DNA from: Cherax quadricarinatus
Taxonomy: Eukaryota; Arthropoda; Malacostraca; Decapoda; Parastacidae
Length of the DNA stretch: 64,000 bases
Assembly (NCBI RefSeq): GCF_038502225.1
Contig: NC_091382.1
Span: forward strand, 14,415,714 to 14,479,713
Direction: 5' to 3'
The translations under genes and the position numbers were made by a program. Numbering within the stretch: the stretch's first letter is position 1; each line of letters starts with the position of its first letter. Below, one piece after another: positions 49,866-59,676 of this stretch. The notes under the pieces are model-generated. The model saw only the letters and a program-made list of their open reading frames with translations, searched no databases and was not told where the DNA came from.

Positions 49866-49903
49866 CTTGATCACCTGAACATGTAAACTGTAATGTAAAC
49901 CGA

Positions 49904-49911
49904 GTTTTATA
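49904..49911 (-). promoter_or_regulatory. Possible TATA box of the carboxylesterase
   Basis: On the minus strand a TATAAAAC motif lies about 46 nt upstream of the exon 1 ATG, which would give a very short 5' UTR. A TTCAG just before the ATG (49880-49875) could instead be a splice acceptor joined to a distant untranslated exon. Both readings are inference from short motifs. Confidence 0.3.
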
Positions 49912-50050
49912 TGAGAGGATAATTGTAGATTGTTATAATATTGAAAGGAAAGCACTGAGCTTACAGGTGTTATGCCTCGCCTGGTACTGAGATGCATTAC
50001 CTGAGAAGAAGGTAAAGTAACTCATATTCCTTTTATCAACAACTTTCAAT

Positions 50051-50101
50051 AAGGGTGTATACATGCGCCGAATAAAGGTTACGTACTCTTTGCATTCCAC
50101 A
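50051..50101 (-). mobile_element. Gypsy LTR fragment
   Basis: 51 bp matching the first bases of the LTR at 62702 in reverse (ends GCATTCCACA). Probably a remnant of another LTR copy upstream of the esterase. Confidence 0.8.
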
Positions 50102-50221
50102 ACAATATATTATTGTTAGTGTTTCCTAGTTCCTTGAAAGTGACTTACACCTTGATGTTTCTGAGAACCAGGGACGTGCAATGAAGTGGCCACACAAGCA
50201 CTGAGCAACATTATTTCACAC

Positions 50222-50985
50222 AGCTTTGACAGGCAGAGCTCAAACTTGTACTGCTGCTTTGCCCTTTGACAAGTACATAAATTATGGTACTGTTAAAGAA
50301 ATTATACTAGAGTCGTCCAACTTGTTACCTGTGTGTTTCCAAAGTGCATTTCGTGAGTGGCAGAGAAGACAAGATCAAGGCTGTGATGAATTAGCAAGTG
50401 AGGGAAAGACTGCGTTGGAGACGGGGTGCAGAGCCTCAAATTGCAATACTTTTTGCAACCTCATTCAACTGACACTGCATGAAGATTTATATAACTGAGT
50501 ATCTGCTGACATACAAGAATATTTCACTAACCATACTACATCATATGTTCTAGAGACTGCCACATTAGCAGGCAATTATGAGATATTTCACAAACTTGTG
50601 TGTACTAAAGCACAAAGGAATTAGGCACAAGAAAAATATCCTAGGAGTTGGCACCCAAATCAGTTGATCAGTGTCGTCTTCACTCACCTGTTGTTGTAAC
50701 TCTCGCACTCTACTACGAAGACTCTCAATCCTAAATCTGTTTCTGTGGCAAGGCAGAAATTTGATACCGAGAAGAAAGTTAAATGTACCTACTGTAGGAG
50801 AAAAAGACATTCCAGGGAATATTGTTATACACTGTAAAGAGATAGGAGAAATGATCGTGCGGATGGCACCTGCACAAAAGTTGCATCTTCCTCTTGGATA
50901 CAACAAAGTTACGAAGAATTTAGCAACACGTCAAATTCTATCGCTCAGGAAAGTATTGTTCATGATAGATGACTAGGGTTCAGAA
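50222..50985 (+). pseudogene. Gypsy gag relic with zinc knuckle
   Basis: Begins LTGRAQTCTAALPFDKYINYGTVKEIIL, the point where the gag at 63400 reads LSGKAQEFTSVL, so it is the continuation type of a SCAN-like gag. Then LPVCFQSAFREWQRR, a stop at 50496, further helices in other frames, and CTYCRRKRHSREYC near 50783, a CCHC knuckle. Frameshifts and stops throughout. It ends at the RTE tail. Confidence 0.82.
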
Positions 50986-51042
50986 AGTCTGCATGATGAT
51001 AAAATTCGTTCTGTAATGACTCCTTACTTATTTTTTATTATT

Positions 51043-53428
51043 TTTATTATCACACTGGCCGACTCCCACCAAGGCAGGGTGGCCCGAAAAAGAAAAACTT
51101 TCGCCATCATTCACTCCATCACTGTCTTGCCAGAAGGGTGCTTTACACTACAGTTTTTAAACTGCAACATTAACACCCCTCCTTCAGAGTGCAGGGACTG
51201 TACTTCCCATCTCCAGGACTCAATTCCGGCCTGCCGGTTTCCCTGAACCCCTTCATAAATGTTACTTTGCTCACACTCCAACAGCACGTCAAGTATTAAA
51301 AACCACTTGTCTCCATTCACTCCTATCAAACATGCTCACGCATGCCTGCTGGAAGTCCAAGCCTCTCGCACACAAAACCTCCTTTACCCCCTCTCTCGAA
51401 CCTTTCCTAGGCCGACCCCTACCCCGCCTTCCTTCCACTACAGACTGATACACTCTTGAAGTCATTCTGTTTCACTCCATTCTCTCTACATGTCCGAACC
51501 ACCTCAACAACCCTTCCTCAGCCCTCTGGACAACAGTTTTGGTAATCCCGCACCTCCTCCTAACTTCCAAACTACGAATTCTCTGCATTATATTCACACC
51601 ACACATTGCCCTCAGACATGACATCTCCACTGCCTCCAGCCTTCTCCTCGCTGCAACATTCATCACCCATGCCTCACACCCATATAAGAGCATTGGTAAA
51701 ACTATACTCTCATACATTCCCCTCCTTGCCTCCAAGGACAAAGTTCTTTGTCTCCACAGACTCCTAAGTGCACCACTCACTCTTTTCCCCTCATCAATTC
51801 TATGATTCACCTCATCTTTCATAGACCCATCCGCTGACACGTCCACTCCCAAATATCTGAATACATTCACCTCCTCCATACTCTCTCCCTCCAATCTGAT
51901 ATTCAATCTTTCATCACCTAATCTTTTTGTTATCCTCATAACCTTACTCTTTCCTGTATTCACCTTTAATTTTCTTCTTTTGCACACCCTACCAAATTCA
52001 TCCACCAATCTCTGCAACTTCTCTTCAGAATCTCCCAAGAGCACAGTGTCATCAGCAAAGAGCAGCTGTGACAACTCCCACTTTGTGTGTGATTCTTTAT
52101 CTTTTAACTCCACGCCTCTTGCCAAGACCCTCGCATTTACTTCTCTTACAACCCCATCTATAAATATATTAAACAACCACTGTGACATCACACATCCTTG
52201 TCTAAGGCCTACTTTTACTGGGAAAAAATTTCCCTCTTTCCTACATACTCTAACTTGAGCCTCACTATCCTCGTAAAAACTCTTCACTGCTTTCAGTAAC
52301 CTACCTCCTACACCATACACTTGCAACATCTGCCACATTGCCCCCCTATCCACCCTGGTATACGCCTTTTCCAAATCCATAAATGCCACAAAGACCTCTT
52401 TAGCCTTATCTAAATACTGTTCACTTATATGTTTCACTGTAAACACCTGGTCCACACACCCCTTACCTTTCCTAAAGCCTCCTTGTTCATCTGCTATCCT
52501 ATTCTCCGTCTTACTCTTAATTTTTTCAATAATAACTCTACCATACACTTTACCAGGTATACTCAGCAGACTTATCCCCCTATAATTTTTGCACTCTCTT
52601 TTATCCCCTTTGCCTTTATACAAAGGAACTATGCATGTTCTCTGCCAATCCCTAGGTACCTTACCCTATTCCATACATTTATTAAATAATTGCACCAACC
52701 ACTCCAAAACTATATCCCCACCTGCTTTTAACATTTCTATCTTTATCCCATCAATCCCGGCTGCCTTACCCCCTTTCATTTTACCTACTGCCTCACGAAC
52801 TTCCCCCACACTCACAACTGGCTCTTCCTCACTCCTACAAGATGTTATTCCTCCTTGTCCTATACACGAAATCACAGCTTCCCTATCTTCATCAACATTT
52901 AACAATTCCTCAAAATATTCCCTCCATCTTCCCAATACCTCTAACTCTCCATTTAATAACTCTCCTCTCCTATTTTTAACTGAGAAATCCATCTGTTTTC
53001 TAGGCTTTCTTAAACTTGTTAATCTCACTCCAAAACTTTTTCTTATTTTCAACAAAATTTGTTGATAACATCTCACCCACTCTCTCATTTGCTCTCTTTT
53101 TACATTGCTTTACCACTCTCTTAACCTCTCTCTTTTTCTCCATATACTCTTCCCTCCTTGCATCACTTCTACTTTGTAAAAACTTCTCATATGCTAACTT
53201 TTTCTCCCTTACTACTCTCTTTACATCATCATTCCACCAATCGGTCCTCTTCCGTCCCGCACCCACTTTCCTGTAACCACAAACTTCTGCAGAACACTCT
53301 AAGACTACATTTTTAAACCTACCCCATACCTCTTCGACCCCATTGCCTATGCTCTCATTAGCCCATCTATCCTCCAATAGCTGTTTATATCTTACCCTAA
53401 CTGCCTCCTCTTTTAGTTTATAAACCTT
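51043..53428 (-). mobile_element. RTE-like LINE copy 3, 5' truncated
   Basis: Very close to copy 2 over its whole length (shared 3' UTR; single-base differences only in long stretches). It is cut at 53428 within the endonuclease-RT linker, at the sequence TTTATAAACCTTA. Frames 53377-53000, 53088-52666 and 52623-51472. An in-frame TGA at 51472 stands where copy 2 has CGA, a CpG-type transition. It ends left in TTTTTATTATC. Confidence 0.94.
51472..52623 (-). CDS. RTE-like LINE copy 3: reverse transcriptase
   Basis: 383 codons, longer than the equivalent frame of copy 2 because the homopolymer slip near 25975 is absent. It contains [33 protein letters not shown] (motif A), [32 protein letters not shown] and [13 protein letters not shown]. 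It stops at HVERME through a nonsense change; the remaining GRGRPRKG tail follows in frame. Confidence 0.93.
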   Translation of the reverse strand: MYKGKGDKRECKNYRGISLLSIPGKVYGRVIIEKIKSKTENRIADEQGGFRKGKGCVDQVFTVKHISEQYLDKAKEVFVAFMDLEKAYTRVDRGAMWQMLQVYGVGGRLLKAVKSFYEDSEAQVRVCRKEGNFFPVKVGLRQGCVMSQWLFNIFIDGVVREVNARVLARGVELKDKESHTKWELSQLLFADDTVLLGDSEEKLQRLVDEFGRVCKRRKLKVNTGKSKVMRITKRLGDERLNIRLEGESMEEVNVFRYLGVDVSADGSMKDEVNHRIDEGKRVSGALRSLWRQRTLSLEARRGMYESIVLPMLLYGCEAWVMNVAARRRLEAVEMSCLRAMCGVNIMQRIRSLEVRRRCGITKTVVQRAEEGLLRWFGHVERME

Positions 53429-53429
53429 A

Positions 53430-53765
53430 CTTGTCTAGTGGAAACGTGGGACTGGGCGAATCACAGCTAACTGGTGTAATTACGTTCCGAGACATGGGCA
53501 GCTATCTCACCTTGTTAAGATGTACTGCCATTAACTAATGGCACTTATGCCAAGATAGACGTCTTCTTAGAGGCCTATAATGGCTGTTATAAAAGTAAGA
53601 AGATAAGATAAGATTTCTTTGGGATTTTTAATCCGCGGAGGGTTAGCCACCCAGGATAACCCAAGAAAGTCAGTCTTATTTCCATTGTGCTCCTCAATCT
53701 TGTCCCCCAGGATGCGACCCACACCAGCCGAGTAACACCCAGGTGCCTATTTGCTGCTAGGTGAA
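53430..53765. repeat. Probable dispersed SINE-like repeat
   Basis: Contains GATAAGATAAGATTTCTTTGGG, a GGAGGGTTAGCCACCCAGGATAACCC segment and CCAGGTGCCTATTTGCTGCTAGG. From memory these phrases recur in decapod non-coding DNA; no second copy lies in this window, so the call is weak. No coding capacity. Confidence 0.4.
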
Positions 53766-54815
53766 CAGAAGATATATATTGAAACTGCTTACACTTCAGT
53801 AGGTATTTCTAGTGGTGCATTTCCTCTCAGGTCAATGGATTTTATGATGGGAAATGACGTCCTTCAAGCTGGTATATGTTAGGAACAACTTGTCATTGAT
53901 AATACCACTGATGATAATTATGCCAATGAAGCTTGTAAAGATAAGCCTATTTCATTACTATCCTTACCTTTTGAGTTAACTGATAATGATTTGGGTCTGA
54001 AAATGTTGATTAGCGACGCACTACACCGTGATCAATACGCCACTGACTTCAAAATTCTTATTCATGAAGATCTGATCAAGGATCAATTTATTGATCGGTC
54101 TCTAGAGAGACAGATATAAGAGTAAGTGAGATTGAAGCAAAGGATCTCGATAATTGCTACTATTATTGTAACGGTGTACTGATGGAGAAAAGTACATATA
54201 TGTTAACAGCTGACAGTGTTTCCACTACAGTCAAGCATCGGGTCGTTTTATCAGTAACATTTCATGAGTACAGTATAGATTTTGATGTCAATAATCCCGT
54301 AAGAGGACATCTGGGTGTCAAGAAGACACTAGTTAAGTTGGCGAAACATTTCATTTGACCTATAACAAAGGAAACTGTCTCTGGTCATGTTCGACGCTGC
54401 CACATCTGTTAAATGATGAGTACGTCTGCTGACCCCCCCCCCACCTGCTCCTCTTTTTTCTGTACCTGTTTCATTGCTCAAGATGGATTGTTCAACTATC
54501 TCGCTTATGTTGCTGAGTCAACCTTTCAACGTCTGATAAACGAGTTGACTTACAACGTAGACAAAGTTGAAGCCTACCTAAACGACCTAGTGGTGTATAG
54601 TGACGACTGGGATCAACATTTGCACGTCTCAGAGCATTATTTGAAAAACTGGCTCACTACAACTTAACAATGATCTTAGCTAAATGTAGCTTTGAGCAAG
54701 ACAAGATTGTATATCTCGGGTTTTGCATAGGTCAACCTGAGGCTGCTCCTATTGATGCTAAGATTTGTGCTATCTCAGCACTTCAGGTACCACAAGACAT
54801 GGAATCCAATGATTG
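53766..54815 (+). pseudogene. Second Ty3/gypsy relic with integrase zinc finger before RT
   Basis: Order on the plus strand: protease-like block (MDFMMGNDVLQAG near 53830), a spacer, the integrase HHCC zinc domain (RGHLGVKKTLVKLAKHF, then HVRRCHIC, 54304-54410), a proline-rich join, then RT (TFQRLINELTYNVDKVEAYLNDLVVYSDDWDQHL, 54520-54620, and KCSFEQDKIVYLGFCIG). The integrase core and RT N-terminus are deleted. Cut on the right by the tail of the Tx1-like LINE. Confidence 0.83.
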
Positions 54816-55927
54816 CTGTTTTTTTTATACATGTATTTTATTTAAAAGCAATATAAATTACAAGGAGGTATAAAAGTAAATAATACCAGAGTACAGAATA
54901 TGAACAAGGTTACGAACATGCACATCTCAAAAAAAAAAAAAAAAAGAGAGAGCGTAACAACCACGCAAAATACATACATACATACCATTCACTGACACAC
55001 ACAAATTGAAGAGATAACTGGCAATACACGAAAACCTATCTATAAATACATCCACATCATTCACACACTTAATGATCACAGCAATGATCAAAACAATAAT
55101 TTTATGTAATTATCCTAATTGCTTCAGTTACATAACAATATTTATTACGCAACAATGGTGATATAGGAAAATTACAAAGACATACAAAATTACTACAATG
55201 CCTTAGGTATAAATTTAGTCTCAAAACTAAACACATGTAAGCTTCTACGCATTGAAACTTGCAATTCCAAACGAAAAAAAACAATAACACAGCTGCAACT
55301 ATGACATTCAAGCTCTATACAGCTTTACCAAATACATTATACAGACATAACATAGTGGTATTGACAACAGTACAATACAACATAATATATAAACATGACA
55401 TAAGTAACACATAAAGACTGTGCCGAGTGCACACCTAACCACAAAAACTTATTAATAACACCGCTGTTGCCCAACTTTATTTACACCATCTGGCGTACAT
55501 TAAACTCTTTACTCTCAAAACAAAACTGAAAATTTCAGATCACCAGTGACGAACAATACATTAATACAAACATATCACAATATATCTCTAGACACCGTGC
55601 ATGATCACAGCGTCAACACTATGCAGTGCAAAGCACCTAGAAACAAGTTGGAGCAAATACATGCAATTATTAGAGTAAAACTCCAAATTACAATGCCATG
55701 ATCGTAAATCAATATTACCACACACAATATGTAAAATATAGCAGTAGATTACCAAACATTTGGCATTAATCCTATTGGAGAAAACTTATCACTCCTCTTA
55801 ATGTGTCACACTCAAAACTCACCTCAATACCCTGTCCACACACAATTCCACACACACACATTCGACCTCTGCAACACACAACCTTCCCCCCCCCAGGGGA
55901 GGCCAGCCCGTTCATGCCCCTGACCGT

Positions 55928-56761
55928 TTATAAAGTCCATAAATCCCTCAAAAGAAAGTTCCTATAGCCCTCCGAGAAATCCCTCTCCCACCTCTCCCCA
56001 TATATTTCCCTGTTGCAACACTTTGTTCTATATAAGGATGCTGTTATGGCCATCCTACGTTCTTCCACCCCTTTGTCTCTCATTGCCCATGATATAAAAA
56101 TGAAATCAACCACTAAGTTAGCCACTGCCCTTTGAACCTTTACCCCTACCCCACCTACATCTAAACTGAGCGCTCTCAAAACCGATAACCCTTTCCCCCC
56201 CCCCCCTTCCACATACTGCATTACTTTCCCTAACCATTCCCTCACAACCCCTAGGCTTTCGAAAAAATAAACTACATGAAAAGCTGATTCATCTACCCCA
56301 CAAACCTGACACTCTCCACCCTTCCTTATTCGCCTATTACGTAATACAACCCCAGAGAGCAATATTCCGTGAAGAAACCTATACATTACCTCCCTCAAGC
56401 GCGGCCGGATGAGTAACCCTTTTAATCGACCCCTTATGTCTTCCCATGCATACATCGGGTACACTCCTTTCATTGCCACTGCCACCCTAGGCCATAACTT
56501 CCTCTCCATGGACCCTACCCGCATGTTGCTTGGATCTCTGACAATCATTAATAGACGCAACAACTCCTCACCATCTCTCATATCCCGTCCCTTCCACCAT
56601 CTCCGAATATCTCCCTGCAGCATCCCCAACCCTCCACTCCCCTCCCCCTGAATCCTTAGATACCCATGTTTCACAAATAACCCGCACATAAAAGACAGAA
56701 GCTTACGACGACGTTTCGGTCCGACTTGGACCATTGACAAAGTCACATGTGACTTTGTCAA
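55928..56761 (-). CDS. Tx1-like LINE copy A: C-terminal zinc-binding domain
   Basis: 277 codons. VYPMYAWEDIRGRLKGLLIRP, YRFLHGILLSGVVLRNR, ECQVCGVDESAFHVVYFFESL, the Cys-His pattern of the RT zinc-binding domain. The first about 30 codons read the inserted fold-back, so the true segment starts near 56660. It ends at a TAA at 55928. Confidence 0.88.
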   Translation of the reverse strand: MTKSHVTLSMVQVGPKRRRKLLSFMCGLFVKHGYLRIQGEGSGGLGMLQGDIRRWWKGRDMRDGEELLRLLMIVRDPSNMRVGSMERKLWPRVAVAMKGVYPMYAWEDIRGRLKGLLIRPRLREVMYRFLHGILLSGVVLRNRRIRKGGECQVCGVDESAFHVVYFFESLGVVREWLGKVMQYVEGGGGKGLSVLRALSLDVGGVGVKVQRAVANLVVDFIFISWAMRDKGVEERRMAITASLYRTKCCNREIYGERWERDFSEGYRNFLLRDLWTL

Positions 56762-56875
56762 TGGTCCAAGTCGGACCGAAACGTCGTCGTAAGCTTCTGT
56801 CTTTTATGTGCGGGTTATTTGTGTATTGTTCCAGTCACGGTATTGTGCCTTTTTGTTATTTATACCCATGTTTCA
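56660..56875. mobile_element. Fold-back (palindromic) SINE-like insertion, TSD ATACCCATGTTTCACA
   Basis: A perfect palindrome of 152 bp at 56672-56823, centred on CACATGTG, with no spacer. Arms contain AAGCTTACGACGACGTTTCG and GGTCCGACTTGGACCATTGAC. To its right is a tail reading (minus) AAAAAGGCACAATACCGTGA. The whole is flanked by the 16-bp direct repeat ATACCCATGTTTCACA (56660-56675 and 56860-56875), whose left copy overlaps the palindrome end by a few bases. A long TSD fits LINE-type integration rather than a cut-and-paste MITE. Confidence 0.92.
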
Positions 56876-58295
56876 CATATACACACTTCAACCTTCTTTC
56901 CAAATGAATTAACCCCAGCCCTCCCAAGGCCACCGGAAGTGTTGCCACCTCCCTTCTCAACCAATCGCATCCCGAACCCCAGATAAAACGGAAAACTCTG
57001 CTCAACAATCTCCGGACATCCCCATACACCAAAGGGTACAAAGCTGCCACATGCCATATTTTGCTGTACAAAAGCACATTGACCACAATGACCCTCTGGT
57101 GTAACGCAAGATGTGTCGGCCGCAACCCTGTCAATCTTCCCAGTACTCTATCTACCACAAAATTTGAATTAACCTCCCTTGCCATCTGAGCATTACCCAT
57201 ATACACAACTCCACAAATTTTCACCCGGTCCATGACACACCACCTCACCCCTTCACCCATGCCCTCCCGCCCATCCCATTCACCTAATCTCATGTGGTTT
57301 GACTTATGCACATTCACTGCCATACCTGTTGTCATCCCAAAAACATCTATAACTCTCTCCAGACCCTCCAATCCCTCCCTCCCACTCACTAGGACAGTTG
57401 TGCCATCAACATAACCTATGATACCGGGATTCCCACTTCGCATGTCCTCCCTTACCCCTTCCTGTATGCACCTTTCCACTGCCCTATAAAACGGATTCTG
57501 TAAACATGCAAATAATATTTGTGACAACGGGCATCCCTGCCTCAATTCCCTGCCCATTTTCACATGCAACCCCACCCTCCCATTAATCTGTACACACATC
57601 CCGGCTCTCTGATATAAAGTACGCACCCAATTTACAGTGTCCTCCCCAAACCCATGCCGCTCCACGATTCTCCACAGAGCCTCCCTCTTGACACTGTCAT
57701 ATGCCGTTCTCCAATCCAATGCCAGTACCCCTCGTTCCCCCTCATGTGAACCCTCAATAAACCTTCTAATAACCCCATGCCCCTCATACATTGATCTCCC
57801 CGGAATCCCATATTGACCCCTCATTATTACCTTCCAAGTGACTTTCTTTATACGATTTCCCAAAATTTTTGCAAAAAGTTTGTAGTCTGTGCACATGAGT
57901 GATATCATATGGTAATCTCTCACCGTGCACTGACTTTCACCCTTTGGCACCAAAACTACAAGCACTGTCACCTGCAACGGTCCCAACGCACCCCTCTCTT
58001 TTATGATATTAAACAATTGCACCAAAAAGTCTTTTAATACTCCCCAATGTTGTATGTAAAACTCTGCAGGCAGCCCATCTATTCCCGGTGCCTTACCCCT
58101 GCTCATACCCATTAAAGCCATCCACACCTCTTCCTCCACAATAGACCGCTGTAACTGTTCCCTGTCATCCCTGTCAAGCATACACTGCACCCATCCCCCC
58201 ATCTCTCTTAAAGCCCCCTCTCTCACACCCACACTCCTCATATATGCACTAAGCAAAGCATCAACATACCCTCCCATCCCCCCTATTGTCATCAA
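56856..58295 (-). CDS. Tx1-like LINE copy A: reverse transcriptase
   Basis: 479 codons, open: MSRGKAPGIDGLPAEFY, LVVLVPKGESQCTVRDYHMISLMCTDYKLFAKILGNRI (LFAKIL typical of the L1/Tx1 group), RGVLALDWRTAYDSVKREALW (motif A), GRELRQGCPLSQILFACL (motif B), then IIGYVDGTTVLVSG at the catalytic box. The usual A/VDD there reads VDG, so one metal-binding Asp is missing. Confidence 0.93.
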   Translation of the reverse strand: MMTIGGMGGYVDALLSAYMRSVGVREGALREMGGWVQCMLDRDDREQLQRSIVEEEVWMALMGMSRGKAPGIDGLPAEFYIQHWGVLKDFLVQLFNIIKERGALGPLQVTVLVVLVPKGESQCTVRDYHMISLMCTDYKLFAKILGNRIKKVTWKVIMRGQYGIPGRSMYEGHGVIRRFIEGSHEGERGVLALDWRTAYDSVKREALWRIVERHGFGEDTVNWVRTLYQRAGMCVQINGRVGLHVKMGRELRQGCPLSQILFACLQNPFYRAVERCIQEGVREDMRSGNPGIIGYVDGTTVLVSGREGLEGLERVIDVFGMTTGMAVNVHKSNHMRLGEWDGREGMGEGVRWCVMDRVKICGVVYMGNAQMAREVNSNFVVDRVLGRLTGLRPTHLALHQRVIVVNVLLYSKIWHVAALYPLVYGDVRRLLSRVFRFIWGSGCDWLRREVATLPVALGGLGLIHLERRLKCVYVKHGYK

Positions 58296-58469
58296 ATCTT
58301 GTCCCTCCCTATACCCCTCGATGTCCTAAAGAACCCTCAAACCCACTATTTACATTGCAACGTGCCGACGCCCCTGCCCACACACGACACACGCCGATGG
58401 TCTATCACCCCACATGACCTCCTCCAACCCCCCTAAAACCCTTGCCGCATCAAACCACTCATTTTTGCA

Positions 58470-58937
58470 GATTGAAGACTCTTAAGTTACATTCACTTGT
58501 TAGACGAAGAATGAGGGGAGACCTGATCGAAGTGTATAAGTGGAAGATAGGTATTAATAAAGGGGATATTAATAAGGTCTTGAGGATGTCTCTCCAAGAG
58601 AGAACCCGCAGTAATGGATTTAAATTAGATAAGTTTAGATTTAGAAAGGACATAGGAAAGTATTGGTTTGGAAATAGGGTAGTTGATGAGTGGAACAGTC
58701 TACCTAGTTGGGTTATTGAGGCTGGGACTTTGGGTAGTTTCAAATCTAGGTTGGATAAGTACATGAGTGGGAGGGGTTGGATTTGAGTGGGACTTTCACA
58801 TCAGAGCTTATTTCTTGGGTGGCATTGAAAATTGGGTTGGGCAAATGTTTTGTTAGTGGGATGAATTGTAAAGGACCTGCCTAGTATGGGCCAGCAGGCC
58901 TCCTGCAGCGTTCCTCCTTTCTTATGTTCTTATGTTC
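58470..58937 (+). mobile_element. 3' end of a CR1/L2-like LINE, inside Tx1 copy A
   Basis: The frame to 58786 gives [50 protein letters not shown] and stop; then a 3' UTR with GGCCAGCAGGCCTCCTGCAG and TTCTTATG repeats at the end. Same family as 11970-12256. It interrupts the Tx1 linker between ...KECLMEH and NEWFDAARV on the other strand. Confidence 0.88.
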
Positions 58938-59013
58938 CATTAGGCATTCCTTCATTCCCTCTATGTCTGCCACTGGGGCTCCCATCCTCCCCTTCCTCTC
59001 TCATAATACTCAC

Positions 59014-59676
59014 TTAACTGCCCCTCAAGATATCTAATAAGCCCATAAGCCAACTGATTCTCGTGCCGTCCCTCATCTTTGCCGTTGTATCCCACCATCT
59101 CAACACATCCCCATTGACTTCCATCCCCTCCCATAAGCCTTTCCACCATTGTGCAAATACAACCCTCCCCTCAACATCTTGAAGCAACCGAACATTCAAT
59201 TTCCAATAACTCTTATTTCTGTTCGGCCGTCCCTCCCATCCCAAATCCACCAAAACACCTTTATGATCAGAAAAAAATACATCCAAAACCCTTACACTCC
59301 ACACCACTGCTTTCCTTGTTACATATATTCTGTCCAGCCATGCAGCATACCCCTGCTTCACAAAGGTGTGCTCCAACTCCCACGCCACCCCACCCACATC
59401 CACCAACCCTATCCCGGTTAACAGATCCCTCAGAATGCCAGAACAATATCCTGCTCCCCTAGGTTCCTCATCCCTATGGCTTATGACGCAATTCCAGTCC
59501 CCTCCCACCACAGCTAATGCTGGAAGCGACCTTAAGTGATACACCAACACTTCACATACGAACTCATTCTTCATTCGACTGTCCCCCTCCGCCAGACCAT
59601 AAACACACACAAAAGACATCTTATCCCTTCCCCATGTCCCATCCACTCTTATAACCCTCCCCTCCCCCCTCCTCAC
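59014..59676 (-). CDS. Tx1-like LINE copy A: endonuclease
   Basis: 220 codons: MSFVCVYGLAEGD, LAVVGGDWNCVISHRDEEPRGAG (D-x-N), AAWLDRIYVTRK, VFFSDHKGVLVDL (SDH). The N-terminal part (VDVVFVQEHNHKLGCML) lies in other frames up to about 59860. Then a Trp-rich linker. Confidence 0.9.
   Translation of the reverse strand: MRRGEGRVIRVDGTWGRDKMSFVCVYGLAEGDSRMKNEFVCEVLVYHLRSLPALAVVGGDWNCVISHRDEEPRGAGYCSGILRDLLTGIGLVDVGGVAWELEHTFVKQGYAAWLDRIYVTRKAVVWSVRVLDVFFSDHKGVLVDLGWEGRPNRNKSYWKLNVRLLQDVEGRVVFAQWWKGLWEGMEVNGDVLRWWDTTAKMRDGTRISWLMGLLDILRGS

Noticed and set aside
49196..49609. 137-codon minus-strand frame with CPTTTGP-like repeats
   Set aside because: It is the 44-bp minisatellite read through; it joins exon 1 only by passing the GTAAGA donor.
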